From the NCBI GenBank assembly GCA_030512295.1, contig JAULSR010000001.1, positions 930,001 through 994,000 of the forward strand: DNA of 64,000 nt, in the 5' to 3' direction. The notes below the pieces were generated by a model. It was not told where the DNA came from. It worked only from the letters and a program-made list of their open reading frames with translations, and did not search any database. Position 1 is the first letter of the stretch, and every line of letters starts with the position of its first letter. Shown in pieces: positions 52,628-64,000 of the stretch. This DNA comes from Bombardia bombarda (taxonomy: Eukaryota; Ascomycota; Sordariomycetes; Sordariales; Lasiosphaeriaceae). The translations under genes and the position numbers were made by a program.

Positions 52628-54705
52628 TTAGGGAAGTCTCAAAAACAATTCCAACATCTTTGGATAGTTTGGCGTGCCCAGTCCCGTGACCGGATCCCAA
52701 CCCTCGGAAGCGTTGAAGCCCTTCGTGCCACAGCCAGTGTTCGCCCCCTGTGTAATGTCGTTCAGTACCTCAGGATGCTGGTACAGCACCGGGTTAACAA
52801 AACCGATGCGACCCTTGCCAATCTTGAGGCGTTCCTCGATGATGCGGGTCAGCAAAGAGGCGAAGATGGGACACGACGCCGATGTGCCCCCGGAGGGGAC
52901 CAGGTTGCCTTCTTCGATCACAGCGGTATTCTCGCCGTTAGCAGCCACGTCGGGGATGCCGCGGCCGTTGCGGTTGTAGACGCCACCGCTGCAATTAGTC
53001 GTGTTCCATTTTCCGTCCCGGTAAAAGTCGTAGGGCGGGTTGTGGTTGTTGAAGAAGTGTTCGACAGCGGGGGCTTGATATGCGGGGAGGGTGAAGACGT
53101 TGGAAAAGCCCTGTGGAGAAGATTGTTAGTCTTGTCACAGAGTGGAGGAAACAGCAGTGGGGAAAGGGTAATATAGAGTCGAAACACACTTACACCAGCA
53201 CTGCTATAGCGGTACATCATATCAAAGGCCACGACCTCGGGGTCGTCGACCGTCTTGCCCTGCGGTATCATGGTGGCGCCAACGTTGGTGATCCACGGAC
53301 AACTGTTGAGCGCTGGGGGTAAAAAGACCTTGCCATCACAAAGGCACTTCCCTTCCACTCCGGCGACCCCATTGTCCCCGGAGGCTTGGAGAACCGAGAT
53401 ACCCTGCAGCCCCAGCTTGAGGACCTCGATGCATTGTCGCTGCTGGTAGTATATGGGCAGGGCATCCTCGTCGAGGCCATACGAGATGCTGATGACGTTG
53501 GTGGGCTTGTACACGCCACACATGAGAGTGTCATTGTAAACTGAGTAGGTGGTGTTTTTCTCGTTGTCTGGGTAGCTGGGGTCGATAGGGTCGTTCCCTG
53601 TCTCGTTAAAGGCCGAGTAAGTGCAGTAGGAGCCGTCGATGGCGTCAAAGAATGTGTTGAAGAAACCAATCGAGGTATTGGCAGCTCCAACTTCAACCAC
53701 GGCGAATTCTTGGTCATCGGTCTGGTAAAGGGTGATATTCTGGGGATAGATGATGGGGTAAGCGAGGGTGAAATCCATGAGGCTCTCGCTGCCTTCGAAT
53801 GACCAGTTCTGCGGTGCGATGCCGCCGTCAATGGCGGCCAGGGCTGGGTGGGTGCCATTTGGGATGAGCCCGCTCGTGTACTTGGTGAAGAAGAGGTCGA
53901 GGTCAACCTGATTGTAGTAATCGCCCTCTTCGAAGATACCGAGAGAATTGGTGGTGCTGACTACGGCAGAAGGATCTGGCGCTGAGAAATTGTAGAGTGC
54001 ACGCACACAATCTGGTATAATCAACTGCCAGCAATTCTTGAGCTTATCGGCAGGATTTGATGATCCTTCTGGCAGCGTTGGGTTTGGAAGGTCTGTGGGG
54101 GATGGCTTGGTGTACATTCGTGATGACGATCGTAGCCTCTTGCTTCGGACTTTCGATTTGCTTCCCATATCCATGAAAGCGGCCTTGACACCCGGGGTGA
54201 TGTAGTCGATGAACTGGTGGACATGATTGGGAACGTGGTACTGGTGACAGGCAACCATGGCACGCGGCTGGCCATCGTGATAGTATTCGGTATGCAGAAG
54301 GGACTCGGCCTCGTCCACTGTAGCGTCAAATGCAAGCCACGCCTTGTTGTCGCTGTGTGTTATGCGATTCTTGGCGATACCCGAGTCGGCCAGCCATTTG
54401 GTGACGGTCTCAACCGCCGTCTCGCTGGGCTGGAAGGCGGCAATCACTTGGTCACTGGTCCAGAATTTTCCGTACTGGGGGGAGCGAGGATCGGACACCT
54501 GCATGAGCCACTGTTCGGCGAACTTCAGTGCAGTTTCATTGCCCTTCAGACCAATGCGCATTGGGAGAAGGACATTTGGCTGCATTGGTTGGTCAAGCTG
54601 CGGTCGGGGCGCTGCTTCAAGTTCGTGCACGACATGGTCCTGAGGAATAACCCCCCGAGAGGCGAGTCCAGTGAGACCGAGATAGGTAAAGAAGTTGAAA
54701 CGCAT
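52628..54705 (-). CDS. Sedolisin (S53) tripeptidyl-peptidase-type protease
   Basis: Secreted acid serine-carboxyl protease, 664 residues. Exons 54705-53194 and 53110-52628 with intron GTAAGT/CACAG. MRFNFFTYLGLTGLASRG is a weak signal peptide; I chose this Met over an in-frame one 35 codons upstream, whose extra residues are polar and follow the TATA box. The Pro-kumamolisin prodomain spans about 20-180 (SDPRSPQYGKFWTSDQV). The mature S53 domain starts after a basic RSKRLRSSSR stretch. Catalytic residues in family spacing are E307 and D311 (GSESLMDF), oxyanion D444 (ASGDNG) and nucleophile S581 (SGGTSASCP). The C-terminal calcium-site region is GWDPVTGLGTPN. Several N-glycosylation sequons. 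All key residues are present. Confidence 0.95.
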
Positions 54706-54800
54706 CTTTGGAGTCGGGACTTTGATCCTCGTTTTTGGTTGTATTCGACCAGGAATTGGCTTTGTCAAGATGTCGGTTTGGCGTGGATCGAGGGACGAAG

Positions 54801-54807
54801 TTATATA
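54801..54807 (-). promoter_or_regulatory. TATA box of the sedolisin gene
   Basis: TATATAA on the minus strand, about 100 bp upstream of the chosen ATG. Its position also argues against the further-upstream Met. Confidence 0.5.
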
Positions 54808-55409
54808 CACCTTGATTAGATAGGAACAAGACCCACAAACCCTCTGTGCCCTAACAGCCCAGTCCTATTTCCATTTAAGAGTATTCGTGTAAACTTTATT
54901 AAAATTGCTTCAATTTCTAATATGCTCAAAGTACCTTGGTTGCAGTTGTATTTCCGAGTTCCATTCTGTGTTACCGCTTTCCTGTGTTACATTCGATGCT
55001 TCATCCAGGTCCCAGCTCACTTACCTAAATGGCTGATTGTGCAGATTTAATCGTCCTTGATTGCTAAGAAAAGTACCACGAAAAGTCCAGATGACCTCTG
55101 CTCGGCACAGTCTGATCTAGGATCCTCCCAGGGACTTCATGCCCGTAGCATCATCCAATAAGTACGCTGGGCCGGTGTAGACGAGCAATTTCAATAATGC
55201 GTCCACGATCAGCCAAGTTATATGATCAGCGCCTGGTCAGCGATAATCTGCTCTGACCGAATTCAAGCTTTTATAATCGCTCGATCTATCCGAACGCCTT
55301 TTCTTCTTCCTTTCAAGGACGACCACTAATACGATGGATCAATTCTTGCCACCGCACACTACGGGACAAAAAGCTTTGCCTGGTCCATTCATATGACGAA
55401 TACGGTAGG
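54808..55409. other. Intergenic, nothing recognised
   Basis: Upstream region of the sedolisin gene. No ORF or repeat stands out. Confidence 0.5.
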
Positions 55410-55664
55410 GTGAAATCGACACTTCTGGACCCGACTGACACCAAGAGCCATCCAAGGCTACCTCCGGAGGGGGGTTCGAGATTTCGCCAGCGCACATACA
55501 AGCAAACAAAGAAGCTTGTTCAGCGAATTCTTTTTAGGACCTTAGGCGGCCTGGCACTCATTAGGCCGATGCTTCTCATGGTGCTGCAGAACGATGTCAC
55601 CCCGGGGACGCTGGTGGGGATCGTGGCCGCGTATGCTGCTGTCCTGGTTGTTTTCGTTAGGTAG
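55410..55664 (+). pseudogene. 3' fragment of a DUF6594-type membrane protein gene
   Basis: An 84-codon frame with RTYKQTKKLVQRILFRTLGG, LALIRPMLLMVL and a hydrophobic end (LVGIVAAYAAVLVVFV). This matches, from memory, the C-terminal transmembrane part of the fungal DUF6594 family, including the 'GGLALIxPMLxM' pattern. The large N-terminal helical part is absent upstream, so this is a truncated relic. The MITE at 55694 starts 30 bp after its stop. Confidence 0.5.
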
Positions 55665-55693
55665 TTCTTCGACTGCTACTGGCTCATGATATA

Positions 55694-55872
55694 TATAGTA
55701 TGAGTCAAAAAGTCTGGCCCCCTCCCTAGGTTTCCACCTAATTTGTGCCTAAGTTTGGAAACTTACTTGCAATAGTTATGAATGAAATAGTCATACATGG
55801 GATAGTTGTAAGTGGGATAGTCATAGGTGTCGAATCGCTCATGGGGCCAGACTTATTGACTGGCACTGTACC
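55694..55872 (+). mobile_element. 179-bp MITE with 28-nt terminal inverted repeats
   Basis: The left end, TATAGTATGAGTCAAAAAGT then CTGGCCCC (55694-55721), matches the inverted right end (55845-55872) at 23 of 28 positions. Both begin and end with TA, consistent with a TA target-site duplication of the Tc1/mariner superfamily. The right TIR is nearly identical to the solo ends at 17146 and 22773, so all three belong to one family. The interior repeats GGGATAGT and ATAGTCATA units and has no ORF. Its transposase must be elsewhere. Confidence 0.75.
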
Positions 55873-56658
55873 AAGTTGTGATTTGATATTGCTAAGGCTG
55901 GGGACACGACCTGTGGTATTTGTGTCATTACATTGGTGGCAATGATGACATGCCACATGGTGAATTTGGAAAGTCTTGCGGTTTAGTGAATACTAACTTC
56001 AATCCATTCCTTATCCCCAACATCCCCTCCCATGCACAAAATGGACGCAGGAGGTAACTGCATGTCTGCTCAGGCTTGTTCACACAACGATCTGCACTGC
56101 TTCGGGTCTAGCTGCCTACTACCGATTTAGCCGTCCACCCGCATGCAAGCTTATTATCAAGACTATAATCTACATGCAATGTGCTGACAAAAGCACGGAA
56201 ATGACGGTCCGGTAGGTGCTTCCATCCAGCCAATGCAGTCAGTGGTACACCACCACACCACTACCCCACGACGTCAACTCCCAGTTGATAGTTGTTCGCT
56301 CTCCCTATTCCAGAATTGGATCTGAAGCCGGATAAGTCTAACAACTGAAGCCATGCCATGATTGGACGCCCACACGCAGACATATCTTAAAGGAGACTAA
56401 GGGTTTGGACATCTTTTGCTTTGGCCTCATTGCGACAATGCCAGCTCAGCCTATCATCCCCAATGGCATCACCACTAAGCTGCCACTACCTTACTAAGTA
56501 CCCATCCTCAGAGCTAGGACCATGAGTAGATTGCGTGAATAGGCATCGGCCGCCTGTCTTATATCTGTCTTTCGTGGTATTTACTCCTACTTACCTATAT
56601 TCACTTGCTCTGGATCTCGTCTCTCTGCGGTGCCCATTGAGAGAGTAACGCAACTAAC
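55873..56658. other. Intergenic, upstream of P450 no. 2
   Basis: No gene seen. The pyrimidine-rich segment 56580-56650 is a likely promoter/leader. Confidence 0.5.
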
Positions 56659-58464
56659 ATGGCTTTAATAGCACTTCCAGGCCACTTGCTACTCTACATG
56701 TATGCAGTAGCTGCATATCTTGTCTCTTGGATCGGATATGTTGTCGTCCTACGGCGCTACTTCCACCCACTATCCCACGTTCCCGGTCCCTTCCTCTGGT
56801 CTGTTTCGGGCCTGCCGATTCTGTACCATCAGGCAATCCGTGAAGGGCAGCTCATGCACATGCTCCCGAAGCTGCATGCCATATATGGCAAGGCCTGTCT
56901 ATCTCCTTTCTTTGCATCTAGCACATACACCAACTAACAAAACCACCTTACCACCAGGCCCCGTCGTCCGCATCAGCCCCAACGAAGTACACCTCAGCGA
57001 CCCCGCCAACTACGACAAGATCTACAATGTCGGATCCAAGTTCACCAAAGACCGCGGCTTTTACGGCCCCATGGAGGGACCGCTCAAGATGCCCATCCTG
57101 CTGACCATCAAGTCCAACGAGGAGCACCGGATGCGGCGCGGCCAGCTCAACCCCTTCTTCTCGCGCCGCTCCGTGCTCGACCTGGAGGAGATCATCTGGG
57201 CCAAGACGCGCATGCTGTGCGACATGATGGAAGCTGCTCTTGACAGCGATGCCAAGATCTTCAACGCCCATCACGCCCTGCGCGCCTTCTCGGTCGACAT
57301 CATCACCGAGTATGCGTACGCGCGCTGCTGGAACCAGCTGGACATGGGCGATTTTGGCGCCGGGTATCAGGAGGCTATTCGATCGATCCAGCAGTTTTTC
57401 CCCTGGTTTGTTCACTTTCCCTTTTTGCTGCCCGTGTTTGGCGCAGTGCCGGATTGGCTGAATGTCTGGCTGTTTCCGCCGTTCAGGAAGTGGTCGGAGA
57501 GTATTGCTGTGAGTGCTCTTGCCATCAGATAGTCCTTCTCGGTCGAGTGCACCCTACCAGAGAACAACAGCCCCTAACCCGCCCCAGACAGTCGGCACAG
57601 CCGTGACCGAAGTGCGCAAGGAAATCGCCCTCGACATCAAGCCGTCCCGCCGTACCATCTTCCACGACCTCATGGACCCTCCCGCGCTCGACGACGATAT
57701 CGAAGGCAAGAAAGACAGAGAACCGCTCTCTGACGATGCCGTGCTCGCCGACGCCGTCAATGTGACGGGCGCTGGGGCCGAGACCACCGGCTCGACGGTG
57801 GGACGCGCGCTGTTCGAGGTCCTCAACAGCCCAGCCATCTACGCGCGACTGACAAAGGAGCTGCGGGAGGCGTTCCCCGATCCCGACGCTATGAGCCTGC
57901 CGGCGCTGGAGAGACTGCCATTCCTGACGGGGATTATCAAGGAGGCTCTAAGGTCAGTTGGCATTGACCCCAGCATCATATATCTCGCCCTCAATCGTAG
58001 CTGACCACCACACAAACAGACTGAACCCCGGCCTCCCCGGCCACCTCCCACGCACCGTGCCCCCCAGCGGGCCCCCCACAGTCTTCAACGACATCGCCAT
58101 CCCCCCCGGCGCAACAGTCAGCATGAGCGCCTGGACGATGCACCACAATGCCGCCGCGTTTCCCAACCCCGATGTCTTTGACCCGCTGCGCTGGATGGAC
58201 GACGACGCCGATAGGGTGCGCGAGCGCGAGCGCTGCCTGGCGCCCTTTGGCAAGGGCAGCCGCAACTGCCTGGGCCAGAATCTGGCCATGGCGGAGCTGT
58301 ACGCGACCGTGGCCGCCATCTTCCATCGGTTCGATGACCTGGGTGTTGGTCCGGACTTTGGGCGCGAGGATTTGGCGCTGGTGGAGCTGTTGCTGGGGTA
58401 TCATCCGAGGAGGGCGAGGTTGTTTAGGATTGTGAGGAGGCGTGACGTGAAAGAGGATTTGTGA
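56659..58464 (+). CDS. Cytochrome P450 monooxygenase (no. 2)
   Basis: Microsomal P450, 532 residues, resembling trichodiene-oxygenase-type fungal P450s in its N-terminal region (LRRYFHPLSHVPGPFLWSVS, PVVRISPNEVHL). Exons: 56659-56896, 56958-57508, 57588-57952 and 58020-58464, with GTCTAT/ACCAG, GTGAGT/CCCAG and GTCAGT/AACAG introns; phases close exactly. The N-terminal membrane anchor is LIALPGHLLLYMYAVAAYLV. The I-helix AGAETT is at 325-330, EALR at 382-385, and the heme loop PFGKGSRNCLGQ has C468. Exon 1/2 joining gives YGKACPVVR where relatives have YGP, so the Cys is odd but the frame holds. No terpene synthase or other cluster gene is visible nearby; the role is unknown. Confidence 0.92.
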
Positions 58465-58510
58465 ATAGGAGACAGTAGAATATGGTTACACTGTGGAGTA
58501 CCGATAGGTG

Positions 58511-58540
58511 ATACTGGGTAATACTGGGTAATACTGGGTA
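58511..58540. repeat. 10-bp tandem repeat, three perfect copies
   Basis: ATACTGGGTA repeated three times without change, about 46 bp after the P450 stop, in its 3' UTR. Confidence 0.9.
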
Positions 58541-59421
58541 ATTGAAGCTGGTAGCCAGTACTTGGGATGGCAATGTGAAGCAAAATCCAGTATTTGGGTT
58601 AAGAGGTAGCCCGGATTTCGAGGACCGTAATGAAAGCAGATGCGCACTATGTTCCTGAGTGGCCTATGCTGAAGAAAATAGGACGGTAGTTCAATGTAGC
58701 GGTTAGAAAGACAAAAGTCGGTACAGGTATATGGAGGGCAGTGGACAGTCAGCAGTAGGTTTAGGAGGACTTAGGATCAGAAAGGCGGTTGGTGTACATT
58801 AGGCATTAGATAGGTAGATAGACATAAGGTTGGATGAAGCCGGCAGATCGATCATCTCGTGGGAGATATGGTATCATGTAATCGACTGCCAAGTACTAGT
58901 ATGGTGTAACAATGGCGTTGTTACAATACGAAAGCAAGCGAATCAAACGAGCTTCTATGTGGAATTATAACGCGTTAAATAACTACAAGTGCTGCCACGG
59001 TATTAAATACCATGAACTTCGAGATCAGTCATTGCATGACGGTGAGAACTGACGGCGATGAGATCATAGAGACAGACGTCAAATATCATGTCACGACGAT
59101 TATCTTCAAGAGCAAAAACAGCTCGTTTCACAAGCGTAGAAGAATAGAGACATTGGTATCGCGTGGTATCTTAATAAGTATTTGAGCACTATAGCTCCAC
59201 GGCCGTGGCCATCGCTGAAACTAATCGGAATACATCCCCCCATTCCCTTTATTCTAGGTTTTATGTTTAGGCAGCGCCACATTGCAACTCAACTAGGCAA
59301 ACCCGCCCGAGCAACTCCGCAGGCCACCACCTACTATGTAATTAAAATTCGTCAATGTACAACCGCTTCATAGATACAACGACATGCGCCGCATCTGAAA
59401 AGGGGGGGGGGGGAAAGGCAT
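58541..59421. other. Intergenic, convergent 3' flanks
   Basis: Many GGTA/TAGGTA-like motifs and a G12 run at 59402-59413 just beyond the permease stop codon. No gene seen. Confidence 0.55.
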
Positions 59422-61228
59422 TTAGATAAAGACAAGGTGGAAGATGCGCTTCCATGCGGGCATGGCAGCCAGCTCGGCCCTGTACGCATGGATCTCATCC
59501 CAGGGCAGCTCGCGGCGGCCACTGTCGACGTCGATAGAGTCGAGCTTGAGCCATCCCTGGCGCTTCCAGATCCAGCCGCCGATGTAGAAGACGATGACGA
59601 CGGGCAGGGCGAGGTACGACATGAAAAAGCCCTCGGCATCATTGAAGCCACCACCGACGGGGGCAATGGCGACGAAGAGCTGAGCGAGGAGGACGAGGAA
59701 GATGAGGATAAGACCGAGGTAGCTTCCGTAGATGCCGCCAATCGCCTTGAACGGGATCTCGTCCGTGGTGTGGCCGTGGTGAGCCCACGCATGGCGGAAG
59801 CGGATGTGGGCGAGGCAGATGCTGCCCCAGGTGAAGAGAGCGGCGAGACCCGAAAGCGCGAGCAGCCAGTTAAAGACGGTGCTGCCTTGGCCGTCGAGAC
59901 TGATGTATGCGAGCAGGCCGAATGCGAGGATGAGGAGGACGCTGAAGAGCGGGCGGCCCGACTTGTCAACGTAGGCAAAGATTCTGGGGGCATATCCCTG
60001 CTGCGCGAGGGCAGTGAGTGTGCGCGAGCCACCGTAAACGGCCGAGACACCAATGGACAAGACAGAGACGAGAATGACGACGTTCATGAAGTCATCGAAT
60101 CCCTTGAGACCAGCGTAGCGGCCAATAAGAACGAAGGGCGAGGTGTTGACATCGATGTAGCCATTGCCGTCGTCAGCGCCGAGCAAGCTGGGATCATCGT
60201 AGGGAACCAAAAGGCCGACAAAGAAAAGGCCGAGGATGTAGAAGAGGGTGATACGCCAGAAGATCTGCTTAATGGCGCCGGGAAGGGCCTTGACGGGGTT
60301 CTTGGCCTCTGCGGCGGCCAGACCGACAAGCTCGGTTCCGCTGAAGGCGAAGGCGGCAGTGACGAAGCAGCTGCAAAAGCCGCGGAAGCCGTTGGCGAAG
60401 GCACCGGGCTCATACCAGTAGCGAGCACCCCAGTATTCGTTGTAACGTCCACTGTCGGGGCCGCCGCCCAGCACTAGAACGAAGGCAATGATGATGAAGA
60501 CAATAGTCGCTCCGAGCTTAATGACGGCTGACCAGAACTCCTCCTCGGCGTAGCCTAGCGTGCCGAAAACGTTGACAACAATGATGGCGACAAGGAACAC
60601 GGTAATCCATACGGCTGCACCGAAGATGTTAGCAACAGCTTTTTCAAACCGAATCTCGTTCCTTTCTCAAAAACGGAGCAAAGCACGTACCGACGTTGAT
60701 CTCCTTATTCCAGAATTGCACCGTAAAACCGCAGACCGTGAGTTCGAGTGGCAATACAATGGCCCATTGGAAGACATAGTTCCATCCCATGGCGAAACCC
60801 CAGGAAGGATCAATGAAGCGGGTAGAGTACGTGTAGAAGCCACCAGAGACGGGAAACAGAACGGCCAGCTCGCCGAGGGCGTAGACCGTGTTGAACATCA
60901 TGACACCGATAATGATGAAGTCGATGAGCAGAGAGGCGGGACCGCCGGTGCGGAGAGCATTGCCGGAGCCGACGAAGAAACCGGCACCGATCGAGCCTCC
61001 GATGGCGATCATCTGCAGATGGCGCGCCTTCATGCTCCGCTCGAGGTCGTTCATCTCGCCGCCCGCACGCTTGGTGAAGGAGCGGAAGTTGAGGCCATTG
61101 CGGGTGTAAAAGTCCTCCTCGTAGCGCGCACCAGCAACTTCCTCGCCGTCAAAGCCGCGCTGCAGGCTGGTGGTCTTCTCAGGGGTGGAGAGGCCCGCGG
61201 CCTTCTCGCCCTTCTCTTCGGACGACAT
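59422..61228 (-). CDS. Amino-acid permease (APC superfamily, yeast amino-acid transporter type)
   Basis: Plasma-membrane proton/amino-acid symporter, 576 residues. Exons 61228-60691 and 60614-59422, intron GTACGT/GTGCAG. The cytosolic N-tail (MSSEEKGEKAAGLSTPEKTT) is Lys/Glu-rich, fitting ubiquitin-regulated turnover. About 12 hydrophobic helices: helix 1 has the family signature HLQMIAIGGSIGAGFFVGSG, helix 3 is preceded by YALGELAVLFPVSGGFYTY, and helix 6 has AFAFSGTELVGLAAAEAKNP. Further motifs are VSVLSIGVSAVYGGSRTLTA, then ALAQQGYAPRIFAYVDKSGR. The C-tail carries DEIHAYRAELAAMPAWKRIF. Substrate probably broad neutral amino acids; not decidable from sequence. Confidence 0.93.
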
Positions 61229-64000
61229 GGTTACTGTGTCTCTGATTCCGTAGGGTAAGGAGAGGGAGAGAGGAAAATAAAGAAGGTCAAGGGCCCAGAC
61301 AGATGTCGCTGTTCACAGGGTCCCGTGTTTGGTGAGTCCCTTGGGGAGAAGAAGGCAGGGTTGGGACGGGCAGGTACTCAGGTGGAGGGGACGTTGGGTT
61401 TATCTATGCAGCGGAGGCGGGGATGAAGGAGATCAAGGGACGAGGCGGCACACACAGTGCTGCCATGGTGGTAGGGGGGTGTAGGGGGTGTGGTAGGGGT
61501 GGTGGTAGGGGTGGCGTGTGGTGTGTCTCTGGGCGCGTTGGGGATTGAAGGACGTCGACCTCAAGGCACAGAAAGCAGCTAGAAGCCCCATCGAACAAAC
61601 GGGCTTTTGGTAACACGTCGGGCCAGACCAATCGCCAGGCTCAGCTTGTAGCCCATGATAGTGCCCTCTTTATATTAGCATCTAAATGCAGAAGGAGCCA
61701 AGCAAAGACTCAATAAGCTAGGCGTAGCGAGTGCCTTTCTGGCTAAGCGGGCAGGGGGCGATAGGCGCGGAATTCTGTCGTCTCAGCCAGGACGGAGGCA
61801 GTCGCGAAGAGTCTGCCCACAGCCTTGATCAGGAGCGCCCGACTACCCAGACTCCAGTCTAAATCTACATCAGGAGAGGGGAGAAGGAGAGAACCAGCCG
61901 AGCGTCCTCGTGGCCGCATAGACCAGGGAGCTCCATGTGCCGTTGAATGATAGAAAGACAGATAACTGAACGTAATCCAGTAATCCGTGGGCGCGCACCA
62001 GATACGGACGGTGATCATTACGTGCTCTGTCTGCAAGAAGCTTGATCAGTCGGTGCGCTCCGACCAATCACCAAGGCCGGCAGTACCAGGATCGGGGGTT
62101 CCGGTTGTCAAAGGCCAATGGAAAGGGAGTAGAGGTCGTCAGCCCATAGTTGTGAGGTCGGGCGGCCTGCTTGCCAAGATCCAAATGCCAAAAGAGCCAA
62201 AAGAAACGCCAAGTTTAGAAAGGCTCGAGCCAAAATCCCCCCAGGTTACGATCCATGACCCATGGGATGGTGTGTCTCCACCTCCAGACTAGCCGCTGTG
62301 TGATAGGTCGTCCCGCAAAGCACCGCGCCACTGCGATGCTTATCCTCTGCATGCTCGCCTTGTATTGGCTTGTCTGTGACCCCACAGTCCAAGTTCAGCA
62401 AGATTCGCAAGATACGTACCGCGCCATGGGGCTTTTGCTCGGCCCGCGGGGGTTGGCCTCTCAGAGCGCTGTGGCCCCCTCCTTGTTCACCCTGGGAGGG
62501 TGTGCAGGCGACGTCAGTCATCGCCATCCGCATCCAAAGAGTAGTCTAGTCCGAGACAAAAGAAAAAGCAATGACCACAGCTGCACGTTATTTTCTCACA
62601 ATGATGCGATGGCGCATCGGCGACATCCATCGCGCTTGCCTGTCGCGTGTGCTCGGTGTGTAACGCAATGTAAAAAGGAGAAGGATGGAAGGGTGACAGG
62701 GGGGGCGACGGGGCAGGCATTCAACAAAGAACCTGGACAGCAGGGCCAAGGCGGCGGTATCCCGGAGTGGCTAGCACTGGTTCTCTAGGGCTCACTCCCA
62801 CTGGCGACGTCTCGGACTGCTAGTCATGACAGCCGCCATCTTATCTGTTTGCCGTCTGGGGAAAATGGGCCGAAGAAAAAGGAAGGAGATAAGCGTTTTA
62901 TGCCCCTGTTCCGTCACCTTCATTCGCCTGGCGCCCATGGGCCAAGGGCTGGGCACGCCTTGGTATTACTTGTAATTGCTTGTCAACTTCCGCTCCTGGC
63001 CTCAGTTTTGCGACGTTGGCGATTGGCTGTCTCAAGCCGCGGCCGGTGGCGTTTCGTGGCTTTTTGGCGGCTCTCGGCTGCTTGCATGCTACTCCAAGCA
63101 GGCAGGCGAGGGCAGCAACCTCGGACGCAAGAATGAGACGGAAAGCTGCAATCTCGTCCGCACCTTGGGACACAGTGCACTGCGGTGTGTGGGTGCGTGA
63201 GGTGCCTCGAGGGTGCCTTAGGGTGCGCTGCGCTGCGTTGTAGTGTAAGAAAGGCCAAGCCAATTGAAAAGTCGAATACGTGCAGGACTCTGCATCGGGC
63301 TTGTCTTATCTTGGAGGCGAGGAAGAGAGAGCGGACGGAAGGACTGAGAGTTGTTGCTGACCGTGGTCACCTTATCTCCCGGGCAGCCAATGGGCGGGTT
63401 GATGCTTTCGCGCATGTCCCATGCGAGCCCAGGCCTCCATTGACACTCCACTCCCTGAATTATTACCCCAAGCGCCTAGCGGGGATCCTTTAGTCTCCAT
63501 CCGCTCATCGCCGTCACCGAACGTGCGGGTGCCGTGGTTCCAACTACTGCGTTCCTACAGTGCAATTTCACAAAGCTGCGGAGGAGGATGGACGATAGCG
63601 TATCACGGCATGTCAAGCGTATCAGCAAGTGGGGACCCAGATAGGAAATAATGCGCAAGTAATCCAGTAGAACTAGTCTCGCGAGACTATCAACATGATT
63701 GCTGCCTGCCTTGAGCATCTGGGCTCTTCGAATATGCAGCAGAGTCATGACATCAGCTATTTAACTAAAGCAGCCTCATTCCGATATGGTGGTTAAGTTG
63801 GCCGCTCACTCCCTCCACAACGCCTCAAAACTCTAGATAGGTACATAGTAATAGTTCGGATGATAACCATACGGAACACCTATAAGGGAACGACATATCA
63901 TATCATGCGGCAAGTGACCCAAGATATGCAGTGCCAAAGGGGTGGGCCGTCGAGGCCGTGTACTCGGTCATGCCGGATTGTGAAAAGTGCAACCCAAGCA
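61229..64000. other. Right edge, upstream of the permease, no gene seen
   Basis: About 2.8 kb of GC-richer sequence with overlapping short ORFs on both strands (up to 177 residues), none with a recognisable domain. The left end should hold the permease promoter, including a G-rich tract at 61474-61511. No tRNA or repeat pair noticed. Confidence 0.5.
61474..61511 (+). promoter_or_regulatory. Potential G-quadruplex tract upstream of the permease
   Basis: Four runs of at least four G (G6, G5, G4, G4) separated by 4-8 nt, 246-283 bp upstream of the permease start on the non-coding strand. A structural role is only a possibility. Confidence 0.35.

Noticed and set aside
58511..58540. Three 10-bp repeats considered as a CRISPR-like or iteron array
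   Set aside because: Direct abutting copies without spacers, in a fungal 3' UTR; a simple tandem duplication.
59437..60477. 346-residue plus-strand ORF opposite the permease
   Set aside because: Complement of a clear membrane transporter; highly acidic shadow composition without motifs.

Overview
This window is nuclear DNA of a filamentous ascomycete (Pezizomycotina, most likely a Sordariomycete). Genes carry short GT-AG introns (about 50-95 nt) and C/G-ending codons. The gene set is typical of moulds: HET-domain protein, hydrophobin, Hce2 effector-like protein, SAT4/PTH11-type rhodopsin-domain protein, Zn2Cys6 regulator, two P450s, sedolisin and an Ubl-type Get5. Genes lie on both strands with no operon-like order. 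Exon structures were worked out by hand from splice signals, reading phase and recalled protein families; no database search was run.

Left part (1-14.7 kb) is a housekeeping block: XRCC4 (end joining), Byr4 (septation/mitotic-exit regulator), Get5 (tail-anchored protein insertion), cofilin with an ATG-only first exon and an 11-nt microexon, and mitochondrial HSP60 with heat-shock-element-like promoter sites.

Middle part (14.7-32.4 kb) is gene-poor and accessory: possible decayed ORFs, two single ends of a TA-flanked inverted-repeat transposon family, a secreted NTF2/SnoaL-like protein, a rhodopsin-domain membrane protein, a small hydrophobin, a 5.4 kb stretch with no recognisable gene, a GNAT-like protein, and a copia Gag-like ORF broken by one amber codon.

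Right part (32.4-64 kb): RING-H2 protein with an N-terminal zinc ribbon, Zn2Cys6 transcription factor, intron-containing tRNA-Ala(TGC), P450 no. 1, intron-containing tRNA-His(GTG), an intronless 1711-residue helical protein of unknown function, HET protein, Hce2 protein, cytosolic GH5 hydrolase converging tail to tail with a sedolisin, a DUF6594 3' fragment beside a 179-bp MITE, P450 no. 2 and an amino-acid permease. The last 2.8 kb shows no gene.

The most striking cross-window observation is that four otherwise convincing genes (byr4, get5, P450 no. 1, HET) each carry one frame break at or near a short homopolymer. In byr4, which should be functionally constrained, this points to base-calling errors rather than real pseudogenes. 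I see no convincing self-contained new biological system. The best unexplained items are the 1711-residue protein, the TIR family, the amber-interrupted Gag-like ORF and the short-spaced hydrophobin.
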